Part shown: positions 7,548-16,774 of the stretch, in pieces
How positions within the stretch are numbered: the stretch's first letter is position 1
Layout: each line of letters opens with the position of its first letter
NCBI RefSeq assembly: GCF_004521985.1
Contig: NZ_SBHZ01000013.1
Coordinates: 1-64,000, forward strand
Length of the DNA: 64,000 nt
From: Ectopseudomonas khazarica
Lineage (GTDB): Bacteria > Pseudomonadota > Gammaproteobacteria > Pseudomonadales > Pseudomonadaceae
Direction: 5' to 3'
Program-made: the position numbers and the translations under genes
The notes under the pieces: model-generated
The model's input: only the letters and a program-made list of their open reading frames with translations
Databases searched by the model: none
What the model was told of the DNA's origin: nothing

Positions 7548-8240
7548 TCACCAGGGCAGTGACTGGCCCTGATGATCGAGGAAGGCGCACTGGCGACGCC
7601 CGAGTTGATCGAGGATCACCTGGCGCAGGTCACTGGCGCTCTGCTCCACGCTCAGCGGGGCGGCCTCACCGCCCATGTCGGTGCGCACCCAGCCGGGGTG
7701 CAGCGCCAGCAGGCTCCAGGGCAGGCGTGGCAGTTGCGCCTGCCAGCTGCGCAGCAGGCTGTTCAGCGCGGCCTTGCTGGCGCCGTACAGCGGCATGTCG
7801 GCGGCACGTGCCAGCGTCAGGCTGGCCATCTGCGAGCTCATGAAGGCGATCACGCCACCGTCGGCCACCTGCTCGGCCAGGCACTGGGCCAGGCGGATCG
7901 GGGCCACCGCGTTGGCCAGAAACAGCTGACCGACATCGTCGAACAGGGCCTGGCGCGGGTCCTGGTGGCCCGGGCCATAGACCCCCGCATTGAACAGTGC
8001 GCAGTCGAGGCGCCTGCCATGCAGGGCGGCTTCGAGGGTGCTGGCCGCGTCGAGGCGAGCGAGGTCGCAGGCGATCACCTGCAGCGCCTGTGGGTGGCGG
8101 GTGCGCAGGGCATCCAGCGGGCTGGCCGGACGCAGTTCGCGCACCACCGCCAGCACCTCCCAGCCCGCCTCGACGAACGCGCGGACCAGGCCGAGGCCCA
8201 GTCCGCGCGAGGCGCCACAGATCAGGATGCGGCCACTCAT
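7548..8240 (-). CDS. Short-chain dehydrogenase/reductase (C-factor-like)
   Basis: 230 aa SDR. Nucleotide-binding ICGASRGLGLGLVRAF at residues ~6-21, FNAGVYGPG, catalytic Ser in MSSQMAS, and YGASKAALNSL containing YxxxK. The family is NAD(P)-dependent oxidoreductases of the C-signal/C-factor type, with no assignable substrate. The ATG at 8240 overlaps the stop of the preceding metallo-hydrolase by 4 nt (ATGA); an in-frame GTG lies two codons upstream. Second gene of a two-gene operon facing a LysR regulator, which probably controls both. Confidence 0.88.
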   Translation of the reverse strand: MSGRILICGASRGLGLGLVRAFVEAGWEVLAVVRELRPASPLDALRTRHPQALQVIACDLARLDAASTLEAALHGRRLDCALFNAGVYGPGHQDPRQALFDDVGQLFLANAVAPIRLAQCLAEQVADGGVIAFMSSQMASLTLARAADMPLYGASKAALNSLLRSWQAQLPRLPWSLLALHPGWVRTDMGGEAAPLSVEQSASDLRQVILDQLGRRQCAFLDHQGQSLPW

Positions 8241-9100
8241 GGCCACTGCATTTCGCCCTTGAGCACCTTGGCGCTCAGCTCCAGGCTGCTGTCATCCTGC
8301 AGCTGGGGATAACGCGCCTGCATGGCGGCGATCAGCGCCTGGCTGTCCTTGGCCTTGGGCAGTTGCTGCTCCAGCGTCAGCAGGTATTCGCGGGTGAAAC
8401 GCAGGTCGTCGAGGCCCATCGCCGGCTTGCCGAGGTAGTGCCCGGGCACCAGGGTGGTCGGCTGCAGCGCTTCGAGTTCATCCAGGGATTTCAGCCAGCG
8501 CTGGCGCGCCTCGGCGCTCTGCGCATCGGCCACCCAGAGGTGGATATTGGCACTGGTCAGCACGCCGCCGACCACGGCCTTGATGGCGGGAATCCACAGG
8601 CTGGTGTGCTGTGGGTCGTGACCGACCACTTCGATGCGCTGCCCTTCGAGTTCCAGCGCATTGCCTTGCAGGGGCTCGGGCACCTGGGTGCGGGCCGGGG
8701 CGCTGTCCTTCAGGATCGGGCCCCAGTAGGCCAGTTTGGGCGCGCGGGTCTTCTCGATGTAGGCGACGGTGGCCGGGGTGGCCAGTACCTTGGCGTCGGG
8801 GTAGGCGCGGGTCAGGGTATCGAGGCCGAAGTAGAAATCGGGATCGCCATGGCTGATGAAGATGGTGGTCAGGCGCTTGCCGCTGGCGCGGATGCGTTCG
8901 ACCAGGGCCTGGGCCTCGGTGTTGGAGAACTGCGCGTCCACCAGGATGGCGTCCTTCTCACCGCTGATCAGGGTCGAGCTGACCGGGAACACGGCATTCT
9001 CGCGCGGGTTGTAGATGTCCAGGGTCAGGGGCTGGGCGAGGGCGCCAGCCGCCACGGCGAGCAGGCCGAGGCCGGCGAAGAAACGGGAAGTGAGGGACAT
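8237..9100 (-). CDS. Exported metallo-beta-lactamase-fold hydrolase
   Basis: 287 aa with signal peptide (MSLTSRFFAGLGLLAVAAGALA). MBL fold: the metal motif region reads FISHGDPDFYFG (around residue 104) instead of the standard HxHxDH, VVGHDPQH.. later, VVGGVLTSANIHLW, and VPGHYLG. The substitution of the second His by Asp separates it from classic beta-lactamases and glyoxalase II; it could still bind zinc or another metal. A GGAGACC site precedes ATG 9100. It is divergent from the LysR gene at 9199, 98 bp away. Probably a periplasmic hydrolase of unknown substrate. Confidence 0.8.
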   Translation of the reverse strand: MSLTSRFFAGLGLLAVAAGALAQPLTLDIYNPRENAVFPVSSTLISGEKDAILVDAQFSNTEAQALVERIRASGKRLTTIFISHGDPDFYFGLDTLTRAYPDAKVLATPATVAYIEKTRAPKLAYWGPILKDSAPARTQVPEPLQGNALELEGQRIEVVGHDPQHTSLWIPAIKAVVGGVLTSANIHLWVADAQSAEARQRWLKSLDELEALQPTTLVPGHYLGKPAMGLDDLRFTREYLLTLEQQLPKAKDSQALIAAMQARYPQLQDDSSLELSAKVLKGEMQWP

Positions 9101-9198
9101 GGTGGTCTCCAGGCAGGTGAGGGGCGCATCTTATGCGCTACCTGGCGAGCGAAAAGCCCCGTAAGCTGGTCATGTTTGTTGCATGAATCGAGCGAATT

Positions 9199-10098
9199 AT
9201 GGATCGACTGACAGCGGCACGGGTTTTCGTCGAGGTACTGGAGCGCGGCAGCCAGACGGCTGCGGCCGAGGCGCTGGACATGTCGCGGGCCATGGTCTCG
9301 CGCTACCTGGCCGAGCTGGAAGGCTGGGCCGGAGTGCGCCTGTTGCACCGCAGCACGCGCAAGCTGAGCCTGACGGCGGCCGGCGAGCAGATGTTGCCGC
9401 AGTGCCGCGAGATGCTGGCACTGGCCGAGCGCATGCAGGCCCTGGGGCAGGGCGTGGACGCCGTGCCGCGCGGCACGCTGCGCATCACCAGCAGCCAGTC
9501 CTTCGCCCAGGCCTGGCTGGTGCATGCGTTGCACGACTTCACCAGCCGCTACCCGCAGGTCAACATCGACCTGCTGATCGGCAGCGAGGCCGTCAACCTG
9601 GTCGAGGCGCGCATCGACCTGGCGCTGCGCATCACCAACCAGCTCGACCCCAACCTGATCGCCCGGCACCTGGCGGTATGTCGTTCGGTAGTGTGTGCCG
9701 CCCCGGCGTACCTGGCGCGCCAGGGCACGCCGCAGCATCCGCAGGACCTGACCCGGCACAACTGCCTGGCCTACGCCTATTTCGGCCGCAGCCTGTGGGA
9801 GTTCGCGCACCAGGGCGAGGCGACTGCGGTGTCGGTCTCCGGCAGCCTCAGCGCCAACGAGTCGATGGTGCTGCTGGAGGCGACGCTGGCCGGCGCTGGC
9901 GTCAGCCTGCAGCCGCTGTATTCGGTGGAGGCGCTGCTGCGCGAGGGCCGGCTGGTGCAGCTGCTGCCCGACTATCGCTCGCCGGAACTGGGCATCCATG
10001 CGCTCTACGGCAGTCGCCGGCAGATGCTGCCGGCCATGCGTCTGCTGCTGGATTTTCTCGCCGAACGCCTGGCCAGCAAGGCGCACTGGCGCTACTGA
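9199..10098 (+). CDS. LysR-type transcriptional regulator
   Basis: 299 aa. N-terminal HTH (MDRLTAARVFVEVLERGSQT.. and MSRAMVSRYLAELE, residues 1-60) followed by a substrate-binding domain from ~90. The MDRLTAARVFVEV opening and the ARHLAVCRSVVCAAPAYL segment place it in the large AaeR/DmlR-like branch, whose members usually control a divergent oxidoreductase or transporter. Here the divergent neighbours are the metallo-hydrolase and SDR genes, the likely targets. The effector is unknown. Confidence 0.9.
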   Translation: MDRLTAARVFVEVLERGSQTAAAEALDMSRAMVSRYLAELEGWAGVRLLHRSTRKLSLTAAGEQMLPQCREMLALAERMQALGQGVDAVPRGTLRITSSQSFAQAWLVHALHDFTSRYPQVNIDLLIGSEAVNLVEARIDLALRITNQLDPNLIARHLAVCRSVVCAAPAYLARQGTPQHPQDLTRHNCLAYAYFGRSLWEFAHQGEATAVSVSGSLSANESMVLLEATLAGAGVSLQPLYSVEALLREGRLVQLLPDYRSPELGIHALYGSRRQMLPAMRLLLDFLAERLASKAHWRY

Positions 10099-10166
10099 AG
10101 CGGTGCCGAAACTTGCATTCGGCCCAGCAGCTTCAAGAATGAGAGTGATCGCTCAAGGACTTTCCC

Positions 10167-11528
10167 ATGCCATCACTCTCGATCTTCGGCAAACGTGTCC
10201 GCCAGCTCTGGCATGGCGCGGACCTGGCGCTGGTCGGTCAGCGCCGCGAGCGGCGCATGCGCATGCTGGCCAGCCTGGTCATGGTCGGGATGGGTGTGCT
10301 CTGGGGGCTGTTCTTTCTCTCGCACGGCTACACGGCCATCGCCCTGATGGACCTGGCGATCATTCTCAGTGGCGTGGCGGTCTTCCTCCTGACCCTGCGC
10401 AACCGGGCGCTCAGCGCCAACCTGGTGCTGTTCGGCGCACTGCTGGTGGTCGTGGTCGCCTCGACCCTGCTGCTCGACCCGCCCACGCTCGCCGCGCCGC
10501 GCGCCACTCACCTGTACCTGCTGCCGATGGCCGTGGCGGCGCTGATGGCGTTTCGCGACGAGCCCATGGGCTTGCGCTACGGCATCTCCCTGTTCTGCCT
10601 GCTGCTGTTCGTCGCGCTGGCGGCCTCCACCTGGCGGCCGACCGACCTGCATGCGCTGCCGGACGAGGTGCGCGTGGTCGGCTCCTGGGTGCAGGCGCTG
10701 GTGGCCATGCTGATGTTCTTCTTCCTGTTGCACATCCTGCAGACCGACACCGCCGAGCGCTCCGAGCTGGACCGGGACCTGCGCGCGGCTGTGCGCGAGC
10801 GCCAGTTCGTCCTGCACTACCAGCCGCAACTGAACGGCGCCAACCGGGTGATCGGCGCCGAGGTGCTGATTCGCTGGCTGCATCCGCAGCGCGGCCTGCT
10901 GGCGCCGGGGGAGTTCATCGACCACGCCGAGCACACCGCGCTGATCATCCCCATCGGCCACTGGGTGCTGGAACAGACCGCCGAGCAGCTGCACCAGTGG
11001 CAGGACGAGCCGCTGTACCGCGACATCGACCTGGCGGTGAACATCAGCCAGAAGCAGTTCTCGCAGAACAGCTTCGTCGCCGAGATCGCCGGGCTGATCG
11101 AGCGGCATCGGATCGACGCGCAGCGCCTGGAACTGGAGCTGACCGAGACGCTGATCGTGCATGACATGGAGGACCTCACGCGCAAGATGACGGCGCTGGT
11201 GGAGCGTGGCGTGCGCTTCTCGCTGGATGACTTCGGCACCGGCTTCTCCTCTCTCAGTCATCTCAAGCGCTTGCCGCTGAGCAAGCTGAAGATCGACCGC
11301 TCGTTCATCTGCGACGTGCTCAGCGATGCCAACAGCGAGGCCATCGTGCGCAGCGTCATCGCCCTCGGCCAGAGCATGGGCATGACGGTGATCGCCGAAG
11401 GCGTGGAAACCGAGGCGCAGCGCCACTTTCTGGCGAGCAACGGCTGCAACCAGTTCCAGGGATACCTGCTCGGGCGGCCGATGCCGCTGGCGGATTTTCG
11501 CGCCTTCGTCCAGCGCCACAATGGTTGA
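10167..11528 (+). CDS. Membrane-bound EAL-domain c-di-GMP phosphodiesterase
   Basis: 453 aa. The N-terminal ~190 residues hold about five to six membrane helices with no recognisable input domain. A complete EAL domain follows (~205-450). Key motifs are present: EVLIRW in place of EALxRW at residues 232-237, NIS, ELTET, DDFGTGFSSL, KIDRSF, EGVET and QGYLLGRPMP. The conserved metal and c-di-GMP ligands are therefore kept and hydrolysis to pGpG is likely. There is no GGDEF domain. AAGGA lies ~8 nt before ATG 10167. Stand-alone gene; the signal sensed is unknown. Confidence 0.9.
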   Translation: MPSLSIFGKRVRQLWHGADLALVGQRRERRMRMLASLVMVGMGVLWGLFFLSHGYTAIALMDLAIILSGVAVFLLTLRNRALSANLVLFGALLVVVVASTLLLDPPTLAAPRATHLYLLPMAVAALMAFRDEPMGLRYGISLFCLLLFVALAASTWRPTDLHALPDEVRVVGSWVQALVAMLMFFFLLHILQTDTAERSELDRDLRAAVRERQFVLHYQPQLNGANRVIGAEVLIRWLHPQRGLLAPGEFIDHAEHTALIIPIGHWVLEQTAEQLHQWQDEPLYRDIDLAVNISQKQFSQNSFVAEIAGLIERHRIDAQRLELELTETLIVHDMEDLTRKMTALVERGVRFSLDDFGTGFSSLSHLKRLPLSKLKIDRSFICDVLSDANSEAIVRSVIALGQSMGMTVIAEGVETEAQRHFLASNGCNQFQGYLLGRPMPLADFRAFVQRHNG

Positions 11529-11757
11529 AGCGCTGCTGCGTCCATCGTTCATCGTCAGCGGCGAGTGAACTCGAAGCCGTCCGCCAATGTCTGTCTGCTG
11601 TCGGCCCGAACGGGGAGGGGTAGATGGCTAATTGCCGCTAGTGTGGCGTCTTCGTCGCAGATTCTGCTCGTATCGTGTTGCAGCGCGTTTGCCGTGCTCG
11701 CCGTCATCGCCCATCCCGCTCGCCGGGTTCGTCTGACTGCCACGTGAAGATCCTCCC

Positions 11758-12426
11758 ATGCTTTTATCCCGTCATTTCTCCTGTCGCATCGCTCCGCTCC
11801 ACACCCGTGCCCTGGGCGCCTGCCTGCTGCTCGGGGGGCTGCTCGGCAGTACCCTGCTGCACGCCGAAGAGACCGCCGGCAATCAGCGCTGGGTCAGCGA
11901 CAGCCTCAACACCTATGTGCGCAGTGGCCCCACCGACGGCTACCGCATCGTCGGCACGCTGACGTCCGGGGAGAAGGTGGAGCTGCTGCGTACCCAGGGC
12001 GACTACAGCCAGGTGCGCGGCGCCAGCGGCAATGCGGTGTGGATTCCCAGTCGTGACCTGCAGTCGGTGCCCGGCCAGGCCGAGCGCCTGCCGCAGCTGG
12101 AGCAGAAGGTCGCCGACCTGAGCGCCGAGCTCAAGGGCATCGACGATGCCTGGAAGGCGCGCGTGCAGGGCATGCAGGAGACCCTCGACTCGCGCAAGAA
12201 GCTCATCGAGGAACTGCAGGCCGCGCGCAGCGCGCTGGATGCCGAGCTGACCACCACGCGCTCGCAACTGCGCGATGCCCAGGCGCAACTGGGCAACGAA
12301 CAGCAGCAGGCGTTGATGCGCTACATGGCCTACGGCGGCAGCATCGCCGGTGCCGGGCTGCTGCTCGGCCTGATCCTGCCGACCATGCTGCGCGTGCGCC
12401 GCAAGCGCAACGATCAGTGGGTCTGA
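11758..12426 (+). CDS. SH3-domain envelope protein (TIGR04211/YgiM type)
   Basis: 222 aa: signal sequence or N-terminal helix (to ~36), bacterial SH3 domain (~43-100; LNTYVRSGPTDGYRIVGTL, VWIPSRDL), a coiled coil of ~75 residues (LPQLEQKVADLSAELKGID onward), and a C-terminal transmembrane helix (AGAGLLLGLILPTML) with a basic tail (RVRRKRN). This is the layout of YgiM/TIGR04211 proteins, inner-membrane-anchored with the SH3 domain in the periplasm, of poorly known function. The ribosome site is weak. The 229 bp upstream hold no convincing gene. Confidence 0.85.
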   Translation: MLLSRHFSCRIAPLHTRALGACLLLGGLLGSTLLHAEETAGNQRWVSDSLNTYVRSGPTDGYRIVGTLTSGEKVELLRTQGDYSQVRGASGNAVWIPSRDLQSVPGQAERLPQLEQKVADLSAELKGIDDAWKARVQGMQETLDSRKKLIEELQAARSALDAELTTTRSQLRDAQAQLGNEQQQALMRYMAYGGSIAGAGLLLGLILPTMLRVRRKRNDQWV

Positions 12427-12430
12427 GGCG

Positions 12431-12653
12431 CTACAACAGGCGCTCCCCGAGGTGCTCGCAACGTCCGTCGCAGGCCCCCGGGCAGGCGCAGCCGCTGGTG
12501 CTGCGCCCGGTGTCGCGTTCCACCCGGCGCGCCACTTCGGGGTCGTCGACGAAGGGCAGCATGGTCGCTTCGTCGAGCTCGCGCTGCGTCGCTCGGCCGA
12601 GGCTGATCTGCACGCCGAGGTAGAACAGCAGCAGCGCGAGTATCCCCCAGGCC

Positions 12654-12664
<11 letters not shown>
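12431..12664 (-). CDS. Small membrane protein coupled to orphan ccoN, Cys-rich tail
   Basis: 77 aa. One N-terminal transmembrane helix (EAWGILALLLFYLGVQISLG), then an acidic/basic linker, and a C-terminal cluster GCACPGACDGRC (C-x-C-x3-C-x3-C) that could bind metal. Its ATG lies inside the end of ccoN (11-bp overlap), so it is translated with it. Size and position recall the small CcoQ-like subunit, but the Cys cluster is not a CcoQ feature. A small gene is also found beside orphan ccoN in other Pseudomonas as far as I recall. The function is unknown; assembly or metal delivery is inference. Confidence 0.72.
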
Positions 12665-14087
<1,423 letters not shown>

Positions 14088-14183
14088 CGCGGTAACCTTC
14101 CATACAGTAATGCGCGCGCAGCCGCGCGAATGGCGAAACTGTAGGGAGGCCGGGTAAAACAAAACAGACTCAGAAAGTGCTGT

Positions 14184-14197
14184 CTGATGCGTATCAG
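14184..14197 (-). promoter_or_regulatory. Anr/FNR-like box upstream of ccoN
   Basis: CTGAT-N4-ATCAG, a symmetric variant of the Anr consensus TTGAT-N4-ATCAA with both outer T/A pairs changed. It is centred 103 bp before the ccoN ATG; the classic -41.5 position would put the start site near 14149. Both points are inference. Confidence 0.5.
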
Positions 14198-14244
14198 ATG
14201 AGCCGGTCGAGGGCGCGCCGGGTGCGCCGCGCCCGCGGGGCGGC

Positions 14245-15417
14245 TCAGGCGCGGGCCGTGAGATGGCGGGCGATGCCCTTCTTCAGTGGCAGCAGGCCCT
14301 CGGCCATGCGCAGGCCGGCACCGCGCAGCAGGCGGGCGGGCAGATGGTCGTTGGTGTACAGCTCCACCAGCAGGTTGGTGGCCTGGTACAGCGGCCAGGT
14401 GGCCAGGCGCAGCTGGCGCTCGTAACGGCTCAGCGTGGCTGGTGCAGCGATGTCCTGGTGCCTGGCGTGGGCCGCCAGCAGGGCCTCGCTCAGCAACTGC
14501 ACGCCGATCAGGCCGAAGTTGAAACCATGCGCGGTGACCGGGTGCATGCCCACCGCGGCATCGCCGAGCAGCGCGCAGCGCTTGCCGACCATGCGCCGCG
14601 CGTAGGCCCCCACCAGCGGGTAGGCATGGCGGCTGCCGAGCAGTTGCATGGCGCCCAGGCGGCGGTCGAAGCGCTGCTCCATCTCGCGGGCGAAGGTGGA
14701 CTCGTCGAGCGCCAGCAGGCGTTCGATCTCGCGTGGCGGCAAGGTCAGCACCGTCGACGATTGCCGCCCGTTGAGCGGCAGCAGGGCGAGGGTCTGGCCG
14801 TAGCCGAACCACTCCCAGGCCACCTGCTGGTGCTCCAGCTCGTGCTGCATGCGGCACACCAGCATGCTCTTGCCGAAGTCCTTGAGCTGCGCCCCGATGC
14901 CGAGCTGGCGCCGGGTGTCCGAGAAGCGGCTGTCGGCGGCGACCAGCAGGCGCGGCTGCAGCACCTGGCCGTCCTGCAGGACCAGCTTGATCTCGTGTTC
15001 GCCCGACTGGATGGCGCGCACCTGGGTGTCGCACAGCAGGTGCACGTCGCTGCATGCACGGACGGCCTCATAGGCGGCGCGGCGAATGGCCTGGTTGGCC
15101 ACCAGGTGGCCGAGCCGTTCGGCGCCGGCCTGTTCGGCGCGGATCTTCAGGGCGAACAGCGAAGGGCCGTTGAACACCTGGGCATCGCGCAGCACGGCGA
15201 CATCCTCGGCGGGCAGCCGCGACCACAACCCCAGACGCTCGAGCAGTGCCTGCGAGCCATGGGTGAGGGCAATCTCGCGGCCGTCGAAAGCGGGGTCGGC
15301 CAGGGCTTGCTCGGCCTGGCGCTCCAGCAGCATGATCGACAGACCGTGCCCGGACAGGGCCCTGGCCAGGCACAGGCCGGCTGGGCCGGCGCCGACGATG
15401 ACGATATCGGGTGACAT
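14245..15417 (-). CDS. ubiM: UbiM-like FAD-dependent ubiquinone hydroxylase
   Basis: 390 aa, UbiH/UbiF/UbiI flavoprotein fold. FAD-binding VGAGPAGLCLARAL (residues ~7-20), the second nucleotide motif AADSRFSDTRR, and GDAAVGMHPVTAHGFNFGL near 285-300. The blocks DPAFDGREIALTH and GMHPVTAHGFN are, to my knowledge, typical of the UbiM subgroup, which hydroxylates the demethoxyubiquinol ring. Pseudomonas normally carries UbiH, UbiI and Coq7, so this would be an extra enzyme; it could instead act on another quinone or aromatic. Divergent from glk, and near the orphan oxidase subunit, which would use the quinol pool. Confidence 0.75.
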   Translation of the reverse strand: MSPDIVIVGAGPAGLCLARALSGHGLSIMLLERQAEQALADPAFDGREIALTHGSQALLERLGLWSRLPAEDVAVLRDAQVFNGPSLFALKIRAEQAGAERLGHLVANQAIRRAAYEAVRACSDVHLLCDTQVRAIQSGEHEIKLVLQDGQVLQPRLLVAADSRFSDTRRQLGIGAQLKDFGKSMLVCRMQHELEHQQVAWEWFGYGQTLALLPLNGRQSSTVLTLPPREIERLLALDESTFAREMEQRFDRRLGAMQLLGSRHAYPLVGAYARRMVGKRCALLGDAAVGMHPVTAHGFNFGLIGVQLLSEALLAAHARHQDIAAPATLSRYERQLRLATWPLYQATNLLVELYTNDHLPARLLRGAGLRMAEGLLPLKKGIARHLTARA

Positions 15418-15666
15418 GTTGCTTCTCCGTGCGGATTACCGGAAGGGCGGCGGATCGCGCCCGCCGTGCGCCCATGGACAGTGCGAGTCTAGGGGGCGGC
15501 CATGCCGCGGATATTGTCCGGGGTCATGCCGAGGCGTGAATGCGGCGGCGCCCCGTCCGTTGCCGCAGGGGCTCGGGACGTGCGTCACGTGTTCTGTGAA
15601 ATATTGTTGTTATCACTACTTTAATCCGATTGAAGGGCATGATTTTCCGGTTTACTGTGTCGTGCG

Positions 15667-15681
15667 TTGTCTGAACTACAA
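15667..15681 (+). promoter_or_regulatory. HexR-like operator upstream of glk
   Basis: TTGT-CTGAACT-ACAA, an exact match to the TTGT-N7/8-ACAA sequence described for HexR, the 2-keto-3-deoxy-6-phosphogluconate-responsive repressor of Pseudomonas glucose genes. It is 90 bp before the glk GTG, in an AT-rich part of the 353-bp gap 15418-15770, which otherwise holds no gene. Confidence 0.62.
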
Positions 15682-15770
15682 AAATAATTCCGGTTTGGAG
15701 TCGAAAGCATGCCCCCTCATGCCCCTGAGGTAGCCCTTCTGTGCAGCGCCCTGTTGCGGGAGTTGCGCCC

Positions 15771-16733
15771 GTGAAGCTGGCGCTGGTCGGTGATATCGGC
15801 GGCACCAACGCACGCTTCGCCCTGTGGCGTGACGAGCAACTGCAGGCGGTGCAGGTCCTGGCCACCGCCGATTTTCCTGGGCCCGAGCAGGCCATTGCCG
15901 CCTACCTGCATGCCCAGGGCCTGCCCCTGGGCGCCGTGGATGCCGTGTGCCTGGCCTGTGCCGGGCCGGTCAGCGGTGATCTGTTCCGCTTCACCAACAA
16001 TCACTGGCGCATCGAGCGAGCCGCCTTCTGCGCGGCGCTGCAGATCGAGCACCTGCTGATGATCAACGATTTCTCCGCCATGGCCCTGGGCATGACCCGC
16101 CTGCGTGACGGCGAGCGCCTCCAGGTCTGCCCTGGCGAAGCCCAGGCCGGACGTCCGGCGCTGGTGATCGGCGCTGGCACCGGGCTTGGCGTCGGCACCC
16201 TGCTGGGGCTGGAGGACGGTCGCTGGCTGGTGTTGCCGGGGGAGGGCGGCCATGTCGACCTGCCCATCGGCAGCCCGCGCGAGGCCGAGCTGTGGCAGGT
16301 CCTGCACCAGCAGCTGGGCCACGTGCGCGCCGAGGACGTGCTCAGCGGCAACGGCCTGCTGGCGCTGTACCGGGCGATCTGCACGCTGGACGGGCAGCCG
16401 CAGGTGCATTCGACGCCTGCCGCGATCAGCGCCGCCGGTCTGGCGGGCGAGCCGCTCGCCGGCCAGGTGCTGGAGCAGTTCAGCCGCTGGCTGGGACGGG
16501 TTGCCGGCAACAACGTGCTGACCCTTGGCGCGCGTGGCGGCGTGTACATCGTCGGCGGCGTCGTGCCGCGTTTCGCCGAGCGTTTTCTCGCCAGTGGATT
16601 TGCCAAGAGTTTCAGCGACAAGGGCTGCATGAGCCATTACCTTGACGGCATTCCGGTGTGGCTGGTGACGGCCGAGTACCCGGGGCTGACCGGTGCCGGC
16701 GTGGCCTTGCAGCAGGCGTACGGCGCCGACTAG
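15771..16733 (+). CDS. glk: Glucokinase
   Basis: 320 aa. Phosphorylates glucose to glucose 6-phosphate for the Entner-Doudoroff route. ATP-binding ALVGDIGGTNARFALW at the N-terminus, LACAGPVSGD, the MINDFSAMALG substrate region, VIGAGTGLGVGTLL, and GEGGHVDLPIG mark the proteobacterial Glk family. I chose GTG 15771 because GGGAG lies 8 nt upstream and the start matches E. coli Glk, which begins four residues before ALVGD; another in-frame GTG at 15741 is possible. First gene of glk-gltR-gtrS. In P. putida glk follows edd; edd is not here. Confidence 0.95.
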   Translation: MKLALVGDIGGTNARFALWRDEQLQAVQVLATADFPGPEQAIAAYLHAQGLPLGAVDAVCLACAGPVSGDLFRFTNNHWRIERAAFCAALQIEHLLMINDFSAMALGMTRLRDGERLQVCPGEAQAGRPALVIGAGTGLGVGTLLGLEDGRWLVLPGEGGHVDLPIGSPREAELWQVLHQQLGHVRAEDVLSGNGLLALYRAICTLDGQPQVHSTPAAISAAGLAGEPLAGQVLEQFSRWLGRVAGNNVLTLGARGGVYIVGGVVPRFAERFLASGFAKSFSDKGCMSHYLDGIPVWLVTAEYPGLTGAGVALQQAYGAD

Positions 16734-16774
16734 TGCGGCGCGTGGCGGCATGAATACAACAAGGAGGGTGGACC

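Noticed and set aside
11565..11747. 60-codon frame before the SH3 protein with a hydrophobic middle
   Set aside because: GTG start, no supporting motif, and an equally long frame on the other strand. Left as intergenic.
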